Shown here in pieces: positions 51,670-61,100 of a stretch of 64,000 bases of DNA (its first letter is position 1; each line of letters opens with the position of its first letter). The position numbers and the translations under genes are program-made. The notes below the pieces were generated by a model that saw only the letters and a list, made by a program, of their open reading frames with translations, searched no databases and was not told the DNA's origin. Source of the DNA: Colias croceus (taxonomy: Eukaryota; Arthropoda; Insecta; Lepidoptera; Pieridae); assembly GCF_905220415.1 (NCBI RefSeq), contig NC_059546.1:8556001-8620000 (forward strand), written 5' to 3'.

Positions 51670-52382
51670 GTAAGTACCTAACTAGATAATAATTTTTAAA
51701 ACTTAGTTAGAGCAAAAAAATAGCGCACAGATTTTGTTCGTGGTGTCTCCTCCATAGTAATATTATCTCAATGGTAAAACCTAATTTTATAAACATGTCA
51801 GACGCCGTTGTAATCTGTTTGAAATTCAAATTAATCCCTTTGTGAATTCGTTGAAAAGTTCACAACTCATACAAAGAAGTCTTCATAAATATTTCTCGTT
51901 TCGCAGCTTATTTTATTATTATGATTAAAAATACTTCGCCTTTGTAAGTAGCTCTAGTTCTTTAACGAGTTATTTATTTTGCGTTTTTTCATCTGAACTA
52001 TGGCTTTGTGATTATGCTTGGTGTATGAATAAACCAGGAATGGAATGAGGATTTACAATATTATTATATTTAACTGTTTTATATGATAACAATGGTCATA
52101 ATTAGCGGAAAGAGCGCTCAAATAAGCTCTACGTTTACATTGAACATAAACTAAATTAATATTGTGTCTCCTTTATACATTCTCAATCCTGTTTTGTAAG
52201 AACACGATCGGAGCAATAATGGAAGCATTGTTTTCCTAAAATTGCAAACGTTGAGATTTTTTACACAATATTAATAATGATGATTGATATTAAAATAAAA
52301 TAAAAAATTAGGTTTGTCATGACATAAAACACATAATATAGGAAAAGGCGGAACAATTACTTCTCGTTCTTTTATTTATTTA

Positions 52383-52560
52383 TCCATACTAATATTATAA
52401 ATGCGAAAGTAACTCCGTCTGTCTTTACTCAATCACGCGTAAACTACTGAACCAATTTGCATGAAATTTGGTATGGAGATATTTTGATACCCGAGAAAGG
52501 ACATAGGCTACCTTTTATTGCGATATATGTACCACGGGCGAAGCCGGGGCGGACCACTAG
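52383..52560 (+). mobile_element. Helitron-like element (TCCATACTAATATTATAAATGCG type)
   Basis: TCCATACTAATATTATAAAT to ACGGGCGAAGCCGGGGCGGA and CTAG|T, flanked by A at the left and T at the right, as expected for Helitron insertion. Confidence 0.87.
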
Positions 52561-52854
52561 TTAAATATAAGTGTATCAAACAACATAATATCCTCATTTA
52601 AGTCTTTAAATTTAATTTCCGCTAGTTACATTTTAACACCGCTTTAGTAAAGTTCCTATACTGTGTTGTCAAAATTAAGCGACACAGAAGCAATATAATG
52701 CGAAAATAAATTTCCACCAACACGTGCGTTTATACAATAATCATTTTTACCTTTAATAACGTCTGGTTTAAGTGCTTGTTCGGCGAGGTTGGCGCAATTC
52801 CTGGAACATCCTTTATATTTGGAGTATCTCCAAGATCTTTTGTTGGTTCGACGA

Positions 52855-52872
52855 TTCTCGAAGCTTCGAGAA
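52855..52872. promoter_or_regulatory. Perfect four-unit heat-shock element
   Basis: TTCTCGAAGCTTCGAGAA is an 18-bp perfect palindrome and also reads TTCnnGAAnnTTCnnGAA, the canonical binding array of heat-shock factor. The flanking units GAC (52850-52852) and TTT (52875-52877) match two of three positions, extending the phase. It lies in intron 2, 72 bp left of a transposon insertion. Whether it drives anything is unknown. Confidence 0.5.
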
Positions 52873-52943
52873 ACTTTTCGATTTTAAATGGATTCTGATT
52901 CGAGTTTGAACATTTTTCGAACGTTAAATTTTATGGGCATATT

Positions 52944-54130
52944 CTTAGATTACAAAATAAAAGACAGATGGAGCGTTGCCGAACTAAACCGAATGATTTA
53001 TCGTCATTTTCAATAAAGCTATGTGTGCTGTCATTTCGCCGCTGCACTGTACGTACACGGTGCTTCTGTGTGCGTGTAATGTTACCGGATATTGAAAAAT
53101 TTCCCAAATTTTTCCCCGACTACGGAAAAAAGAGGGTTATGTTTTTCGAGTTTATGTATGTATGTATAATATTTCTTTGACACGCACTGCAGTATAAACC
53201 GTTGGACCGATTTTGAGATGTGAGGTTTCATTGCAATCATCTGAATTATTATGTTAGTGCCGATATTGACGTAGGCTATACACATAATTTAGCAGTCAAG
53301 TTTTAATTTTTATTTTAATATAATTTCGGGTTTATGATATTTTTTTTATAATATTGTAAAAATTCTTTTATTATATTATAAAGTACCTGCCTACTAAAGT
53401 TAAATTATATGGACAAAATAATTATATTCAATTTTTAATTAAATAAATCACATAAAAAAAAGTTTCAATATTAACGATAATAATTAAATTATTTTTTATT
53501 TTTCAAATATATGAATGCGAATAGCGGTAGTTTTTAGTCGAGAATACGGGACATTTTATTTTCATCATGGAGTTCACATAAATTAAATCGCTAGCGAAAA
53601 TGACTATGACGTTTTTAAGCTTTATAAAAGTAACAAAATAATGTATTATGCTTATTAAAATAATCTAATAATGATCATGAACCTTTAGTGCACTATACAA
53701 ATAATCACATTCACGATCGAAAAATCCAACAGCATTACCCTGAAGATCTTTTAACCATTTTACCGTTTTACCAATAAAAATGGCAAATTCATTTTCAAAA
53801 TACTGGCAACATACGTTGAAGTTTTGTATTCCTTCATATCTGTAAAATTATTATTCGTTTATAGAAATAAATCAGCCAAATAATCTACAGAAAACCTGTG
53901 AAACGATGTTTCATCTTTTTTTTTGTTTTCGGGAACAAATTTTACAGCGTTTTATTATCACAAGACAGCATTTTTTTACTAAAATTGCAAACCCTTTTTG
54001 ACGTATTTCATGACAATATATGCGCTATAGCACTGGTGCAGCGACGTATTTGTTTTTGATTTCGTATTTTCTTTGACAAGGGCGACGGGCGGTTGTCATG
54101 CTCCATCTGTACTTTATTTTGTAATCTAAG
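52944..54130. mobile_element. 31-bp-TIR DNA transposon with 8-bp target duplication
   Basis: The left end starts CTTAGATTACAAAATAAAAG and runs to GATGGAGC (52944-52974). The right end is its inverse at 54100-54130, matching at 29 of 31 positions. GGCATATT stands directly outside both ends (52936-52943 and 54131-54138), a perfect 8-bp target duplication. Total length is 1187 bp. Eight-base duplications occur in hAT, P and Merlin superfamilies, and P elements classically have 31-bp TIRs. No transposase is visible. Inside are a familiar lepidopteran repeat (CCGACTACGGAAAAAAGAGG at about 53118) and an exon-like minus-strand frame. Confidence 0.72.
53665..53839 (-). other. Exon-like open frame inside the TIR element
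   Basis: On the minus strand, TAATAATTTTACAG is followed by a 57-codon frame YEGIQNFNVCCQYFENEFAI and FIGKTVKWLKDLQGNAVGFF, then DRECDYLYSALKVHDHY and TAG. It has no start codon of its own and would be a terminal exon read from phase 1. The composition (four aromatic clusters, balanced charges, FIGKTVKWLKDL) looks more protein-like than random AT-rich translation. I do not recognise the family. It could be a fragment of transposase or a captured host exon, or chance. Confidence 0.3.
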
Positions 54131-54422
54131 GGCATATTAATGTCGCTATTGCAGTGGAGCATTTTCTTATGACGTTATACATTGTTAAAGTTTAATGGGG
54201 TAGTTTGAAATATTCTATTTCGGTCTGCTTTGAAGCACAAAATACGTATTCTGTTTCATAAAACTTTTATTTTGATTTTTGCCTTTTCGCATAACTCTTG
54301 TCATTTACCTTATGTGATAATGAACTAACATTCGCAATTTTAGTCACAATTGGAATTCGACTACATTTTTATCATACTGTTTTCTCTCTTGTCTAAACTA
54401 CGGAACTATTTGTTTCCAATAG

Positions 54423-54481
54423 GTAAAATTCCAGTAATATTATGTAGTACAAACTACATCATAATATTACTGGAATTTTAC
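54423..54481. repeat. 22-bp perfect inverted repeat near exon 3
   Basis: The 22 bases starting GTAAAATTCCAGTAATATTA are perfectly complemented at 54460-54481. Inside, TGTAGT/ACTACA adds a further stem, so the whole makes a near-continuous hairpin with a three-base bulge. It lies 186 bases before exon 3. Confidence 0.9.
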
Positions 54482-54667
54482 TTCTCAGCTTTCTACTATA
54501 TTATCTACATCTTAATGACAATGATAGTTTTATTTTTTCATCGATACTTCTCGAGATTCTAATAATATGTAACTAATTGCCACAAATTAATTGAGGAATT
54601 TCCTCTTAGATACTTCTCAAGTGTCAATAATAGAATGTATTACAATAATTATTGATTTCTTTCCCAG

Positions 54668-54850
54668 GTTACGGCATCATACCGCTCAAGATACCACCAT
54701 CACCGGCGTCAAGTTGCACCCTTCACACCACGGTGGGTTGCGTCAATGAAGAATGTACTGCTAAGAGCCATAGCGTGATCAAACTGCTGGGCCCAGTCCG
54801 GGATGTGATTGTGCGACCAGCTAGACACCATTATAGACCAGGAGAGACAA
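54668..54850 (+). CDS. A2M-family gene, exon 3 (end of MG1, start of MG2)
   Basis: The exon starts after TTTCTTTCCCAG and ends at A|GTGAGTA (phase 1). It encodes residues 82-142. The sequence YGIIPLKIPPSP (83-94) fits the late MG1 strand in which family members have G-x-x-x-[LI]-x-[LIV]-P. Cys98, Cys106 and Cys111 form an unusual cysteine cluster in a loop. VIVRPARHHYRPGET (128-142) matches the MG1-MG2 linker and the opening MG2 strand, where relatives read [IV]xx[DR]xxxYxPG[DEQ]T. The position usually held by TDK or TDR (as in QTDKxxYxPG) is RPA here, closer to A2M-like relatives lacking that triplet. A 22-bp inverted repeat lies about 190 bases upstream, in the intron. Confidence 0.93.
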
Positions 54851-57800
54851 GTGAGTATATATAATTAAATGTATGAACTATTACGTAGTTAAATATGTGT
54901 TCCTGCAATAGCTTATAAGTCTTTATTAAGAGTTAAACAAGGCTTTTGGAATTGTTTTCCATGTTATACAGACATAATATTAGAAATAAATAAAACATTT
55001 ATTTCAACAAATACAGACGCATACAACTATTACATAAAGACATCCAGATACAATAGGTATCAAATCGAAATTTACTGCCTTATAATATAAGTAATAAGCA
55101 TAATATAATACGATAGTCTTAAATACCGTTTCACATGGTTTCACAATTACTTTTATAACAAAAATTTAACCTATCTTCAAATTCATAATTTATATATTAA
55201 TTTAAATATGTTATAATTATATTAGTATAATATATGAATAGTTACTGATTGGACATAACATGTTCAAGAAATGTATCAAAGCAATAATTAAATATCGCTA
55301 CTAATGACCCATACTAGAACATAATGAAACATAACGAAGTAAGCCCGATCAACATCTATACCCCACGCGTATTGGACGTAATTGATTAGATTCCCAATTA
55401 GCCTGTCGACGAAGATTGGCAGCTTTCTTTTGTTCCGCCTACGTGATAATGTTTTTACCTTAAAATTATTCACGTAAAATAGAAGTTTAAATTAAAGAAA
55501 ATAGAGTTTATTTTTTATTTTTATTCTAATCGTCGGTGTTGCCTTATTTCTTATTTTTTTTTTTATTCAATGCATTAAAAAGTTTCATCACTGGCTGAAT
55601 AATAGCACTGGCTGAAAACAATTGCAACGCTAAAAAAGAAACGAAACCAAGATTCGAAATTCAAATTTCCCTCCATATTTCTTGAGGTTAATGTTAATAA
55701 CACGTGATAAATCGTGTAATAAATAGATTTTGATGAATAATTATTTGTATTTGAACGTGTAGTTAAAATTAGTGTTATGAAGTAGTTTTTAAATTGAAGC
55801 TTATTACAGTTTGTTAGAAGGTAAGGTAAACATTTCTGTGAAAATATATTGAATTCTGTAATGACCAAAATGTAATTACATATTATTATGATTGTGTTAA
55901 AATGTTGATTTTAACTCAAATACATCTATGTAAGTAAATTAGAATATATGTTTTAATATACCAATTCATTATTACTCAAAATAACTAGCTTTTATATCTA
56001 GATAAAAATATAGATACCGGTAAACAATACAGGCCTCATAAATACTCCGTAAAGATAATTTATCATTGATAATTATATGAAAAATGAAAATGAATATTTT
56101 TTAATTATCGTAGTATTGATTTTAAAGTGGACATTAATTTGGAATTAACTCATGCTATTCCGCATTATTCACGGACATGCAATTACGCGGGATAAATAAT
56201 TGCCTTTTGGGAATTCGTTAACATTCTCTATCCTAATTTATCGCTTGCGTTTTTATAATTATAGTGTCTTTTTTCTTTGTCATATTATATAACGAATTCA
56301 ATTATACATTTGTAATAGGAATTATCTGTGTCAGCTAGATACCTATAATATTATTGATGGCATAAAAAAGGATAATAATATTATGCGGCCTAATTTATTT
56401 AATAACTCTGAATAAGTATTTCTAAAGTTACTGAAAAATGTTATACTTACAATAATATCGTTATCGACTCGAGCTATTTATCCATACTAATATTATAAAT
56501 GCGAAAGTAACTCTGTCTGTCTGTCTGTTACTCAATCACGCCTTAACTACTGAACCAATTGGCATGAAATTTGGTATAGAGATATTTTGATACCCGAGAA
56601 AGGACATAGGCATATTAATTTTACCCCGGGAAATAGGATAGGTTTTATCCCGAAAATCCCACGGGATTTGGAAATATGCGGGTTTTTCTTTGACTGCGCG
56701 GGCGAAGCTGCGGGTGGAAAGCTAGTATACTATAAATATTTTATTTAAAGAAACAAAACATGTAGAATGTAGATTCGTGTTAATTGATAAGTATCGAAAA
56801 GTAATTTAAATTAATAGTTGCCTAACCGTACAAAATTAATAAAACTGACCAAAGTGCCGAGGTGTAAAGCTTAGCTAAAGAATAATTTATGTTTCACCCA
56901 CGCTTCGCTAAAACTTGATATATTATAAAAATAGAACTAATTCTCTTTGATATTATAAACGTTGTTTCATAACGAGAACTATAATCGGCCTATTTGAATA
57001 GCTTTTTGTACCTACTTTTTTTTTATTTCATAACGGAGACGTAAATTAATTGAATCGAAATAATATTAATTTAAATTTTTTTCAATTACTATTACTTCTC
57101 GAAATTAGATACATTGTGTCCGTTGTATATTTAATAAAAAATATAATAGAACAATTTTCACAGTGATAATACATTTTTTTATAAATCCTCCAACAATTAT
57201 AGCTAACCTACTCTAAACTTACGTGTAAAATAAGCAAAACAACATACACATACAACACATAATATACAAAAATTGCTTCCCATTACAATATAAAGATTGA
57301 TTTACCTAACGCTATACTATCACAAACATGTGATAATTGATATATGTGTGATATTCACAAATTCGTACAACAGTGTTAATATTTACACACGCAAAGAAAC
57401 TCGAAAGGTTACGCGTATTTGCGTAGTTTTAGAAGCACAAAAGTTTCCGTAACGTAGTCTTGTAAAGTTGTTAGGGCGTGGTCCCTTTATTGTCCAAGTT
57501 CGAGCTCTGCTCGTAATTAATTACTACGAACTATAAGTTATTAGAACTGTTGGACTATCGTAAATTGACTTTTTAGTGTTAGGGATTGGTTGATGGTTGA
57601 TTATAATTTGTGAAGGGCATAGGAGAATGCTCTCTGATGAATAGATGCAATGTCTTGAAATAATTTACAGTTAAAGTTCAATAATCTTAATCTTCGAATA
57701 AACTGGGAAATGTTTTAGATTCCATGATATTAATTATTTAATACCGCCATACTACGAATAGAAGATTGGCATCGTGATTTTAGCTTTGATAATACTCTAT

Positions 57801-57985
57801 GATATTTCATACGTTTTTTATCTTGCACTTTTACAATTAATAATCTCCAATCGTAGAAATCTCCAAATTGTATGTAAGTATGTAACGCGTGCGTTTCTTA
57901 GAAATATAAAAAAAAATACCCATCAAGCTAAAAATAATTTATGGCTACGTCAATACATCTATATTTATTTCATCTCTTTTTGCAG
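54851..57985 (+). other. Intron 3 of the A2M-family gene
   Basis: A 3.1-kb intron bounded by A|GTGAGTA and TTTTTGCAG. One well-preserved Helitron-like element lies at 56481-56725. Nothing else was recognised apart from AT-rich sequence and the near repeat CACTGGCTGAA at about 55590 and 55610. Confidence 0.8.
56481..56725 (+). mobile_element. Helitron-like element (TCCATACTAATATTATAAATGCG type), longer form
   Basis: Best-preserved long copy: TCCATACTAATATTATAAAT head, (CTGT)n tract, CAATTGGCATGAAATTTGGT core, a TAGGATAGGTTTTATCCCG block missing from the 52.4-kb copy, and GCGGGCGAAGCTGCGGGTGG with CTAG|T. It sits in intron 3. Confidence 0.88.
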
Positions 57986-58111
57986 TAACCTTCTGGATCT
58001 TGGCTCTGGATCACGACTTGCGATTGGTGCGCGATGAAATTGCTTATGTGGCGTTGAAAAACCCAGCGGGGACCAAAGTCGCTATCTGGGACCAACTGTC
58101 TATGGAAGAAG
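57986..58111 (+). CDS. A2M-family gene, exon 4 (MG2 domain part)
   Basis: The acceptor TTTTTGCAG is followed by codons that complete Ile143 and read TFWILALDHDLRLVRDEIAY, then VALKNPAGTKVAIWDQLSMEEG. This matches MG2 strand order in the family: T-[VI]-x-F-x-[VIL]-L-x-[LF]-D, then a V-x-[VIL]-x-[DN]-P-x-G-x-[KR]-[VI]-x-x-W strand. The donor G|GTAAGGA leaves phase 1. The remainder of MG2 was searched for downstream on the plus strand and not found, so the next exon lies beyond 64000. The plus-strand frame beginning upstream at 57774 is intron reading into this exon in another frame. Confidence 0.92.
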
Positions 58112-61100
58112 GTAAGGAATATTATATTATTTTGTAAAATAAAACTTTTTGTTAGATGAGTATCTAACTGCTTTGCTGGGGCCGTCTTTCTATTTAAATT
58201 AGTTAAATTAGAAATTCACATAAATAAACAAAAGAGTCGCATAAACTTATTTGATTTTGTATCACGAGCTGCCAATATTTTTTCAGTTAACTCATAAACG
58301 AAATATATATCATAATCCAATTCTCAATTGACTCAAACTTTATATATTTAATTTACATAACTAGTCGTACTTATCAGTTCACTTTATTCATCTCTATTAA
58401 ATATCGTTCAATCTTATGCCCACATACCTTTACTATCGTAATATTTTCCACCTATCTCTAAAGATTTAGACCATCAGGTATACGGAAGACAGTGTATCCC
58501 TTAAAAGCCTTTCCGTGTCGCATCAATACAGATCATTAAGTTCGCTCTAACGCAACGAACTGACAGATTCAATTTCCTATTACAAACTGTTTTCAAATCT
58601 TTAGAAACATAACGTAAATAATGTTGGAATAGAAGCGGATTCGGATCCCTATGTAGTTCGTGTAAGGAATAAATGAGAGTGTAAATAGTGAATATCATTT
58701 CATGATTATCTAATAATAATATTAATATTTGGTTACGAATTGAGGTTTAAGTTAGGCAATTGATAAATTCATTATGGCATATTTTGTAACTAAGCAATTC
58801 GCTTCGGTGTTTTATTTGTTTATTAAAAAAAATTATGCTATGTTGAAATCAAACTGCAGTGTTAATGACATTACCAAGAGGTAGAAAAATTCTATGATGA
58901 TGTTAATAAAACTGAGTTCATAAATAATACCTACTCAAACAACATAATATCACATATGAAACGTTTTCACATTTTATCATTTCTATGTACATGAAAAGCT
59001 ACCAATGAATATTATATCACGCAAATCAATTTACGTGTTTACCGAAACACAATATATCAACAATTGATTTATCAAACGAAAACAATGGTAACGACAATAA
59101 TCCATTGATTCAAAATATCAACTCGTAAACACAATCGCGTCGAATAAATCGATACTTCAACAAAAAACTTCGCACTCGATTAAACAAAGAAATGTACCGT
59201 GAAACAAATATCTAAAGTACCACAAACGTTCGAGATTCGGGGACTTTTTCTCACTCACTTTGAAAGTGAAAGTCAAACGGGAGTTCTGAAGTACATTAAC
59301 AGGCCGCAAATGAGTCGAGTAACTATTCGAAGATAATTCACTCCCTTGTCACTCGTAACTCGAAACTATTCAAGAAATGGGTCGCTCATTCGACCCAGAG
59401 CTATTAGTCGATAACTGTTGCGTATAACAATCTCGTCTAAGTACCAGTCTGTTTAACAGTTTAAATACTAGAGCGGATTTAATAGGCCACTTGAATTTAT
59501 AGTGAAAACTTATTTCCAATGTTAATTGAAAATGTCATGTAGATTTTGCTCTAATTAGTTATTAGAGCAAAATCTACAATCAATAGCGTTAATAATTAAT
59601 TCTCATTTTGATTTAAATTTAATTTAATTTATTACTGTTCATTTTTATATAAATCAGATTCTAATATTATATTCAAGGACTTAAACAATATAAATTAGAG
59701 TTCTGGAAACTTTCCCTGTATCTTATTAATTGCACATAAATAAATCAAAACAAACCATAACAGGTAGGTACATTGTTTTGCGTGTTGAAAACAAATAAGA
59801 TAGTCTAGCTCTTAAGCCAAATTTTTCAAATATAACATATTACAATGTCCATGAAAAACAATTAACGTGACTCCTAACCACCACAACAGTTGCTATAGTT
59901 TTCAATAGTTAGGTTAGCAGAAGCTCAGGCGTATCCTATATCCTATAAGTTTATTCTATAACCACAGATAGTATACTATCTAGTACTACGTTGATCGGGG
60001 ATCAAGTTATATTGGCAGATCGTACAATCTCCCTCTAATTGCGAAGTAACTTTGTTATTGTTACCGCTTCTCGAAGTTTCCATCTATATTACAGCAGCAC
60101 TCTCTGAAACGAGCTTAAAGGAAAATAATGATTTCAATTTGTGATTAATCGTAAATGTTAACTACATATAAATATAAATTAATGTATCGTACTTTTGAAG
60201 CTTTAAAGTTCTTGATAAAAACAAATAAGTCATATGTATTTGAATTAATTATAAATATTCTGAATTTTAATGAAGTTTAAAAAGTATTTACTACATTCCG
60301 ATTTTATTCGTGAAGTATTTTTTTACAGTTTGCATAAGTTATTTTGTAATTCTAATTCATAAATCTTCTGCCTTCTAATTTTTAATTGTAAAGTTTCTGC
60401 CAACATTAACGAACGAATTAACGGCTCAATTCTCAATTAACACAGGAGAAAAAGCAACAAAATACAAATTCGAATAAAACAAATAATTCATTAAATGTAA
60501 AGTTGTAAATCAACCTGCCAATCGTTAAGTAAAATTCGAGGCAAACTCTATCGGATTAAAGTTCTCCAAATTCAATGCAAAATTCGTCAAGGCTTTCCAG
60601 CATTTTCTTCTATAAAAGCGTTTCCATGTCACTTACTACGGAACCCGTGTCAAATTTTGATAGATTGGGTTTGCCTTACACGCCTTGCTGACTTATCTTT
60701 GATGTGTTATTTATTGATTTGAATTATGAGATGTAGGCAGAGATGAAGTAGAACTTAGAATTCGGAATCTTAGATTGTGGTATGGAAGTATATCAATGTT
60801 GTATATAGAAGTGTAGTGTAATTACGTGCAATATGACTACAATAAATCATTATTAAGTCAGTTAAAAATAAAATACTTATCCAAGAGAATAGAACGATAG
60901 ATACGGTTGTAAGCTCTTTTTTAACCTCGGTGAGACATCCTTTTCATTTAGATACATATTTTATTCATATTGCAATAGTTTAAAAACTTTGTATTATCTT
61001 CAAACATGCACATTCTATACATACAAAACCGCATCACATGTCACTAAGCCCTTTGTTCAATAGGATATCTTTGTGTCATTGGTCTAGAATAGATACCGCC

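Larger units (their letters stand above)
37082..54667 (+). other. Intron 2 of the A2M-family gene
   Basis: A 17.6-kb intron bounded by G|GTGAGAT and TTTCCCAG. It contains Helitron-like copies at 38.0, 41.7, 44.7, 48.2 and 52.4 kb, a retrotransposon tail at 39.3 kb, a dispersed repeat at 45.5 kb, two TIR elements at 49.4-51.5 and 52.9-54.1 kb, a THAP-like exon, a heat-shock-element array and two hairpins. The rest is AT-rich with no supported gene. Confidence 0.8.
23399..58111 (+). other. Partial alpha-2-macroglobulin/TEP/CD109-like gene, exons 1-4
   Basis: Four exons join in frame across GT..AG introns of about 13.4, 17.6 and 3.1 kb. They encode 185 residues: signal peptide (1-18), an MG1-like beta-sandwich (about 23-130) and the beginning of MG2 (from about 131, with YRPGET at 137-142). 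Family members are large (about 1,400-1,800 residues) secreted or GPI-linked proteins. They trap proteases or opsonise microbes, mostly through an internal thioester. Only the N-terminus is visible, so presence of the thioester cannot be judged. Splice phases are 2, 1, 1 and 1, and all junctions restore an open frame, which is strong internal support. The assignment to A2M-like rather than TEP or CD109-like is open. The gene runs off the right edge. Confidence 0.88.
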
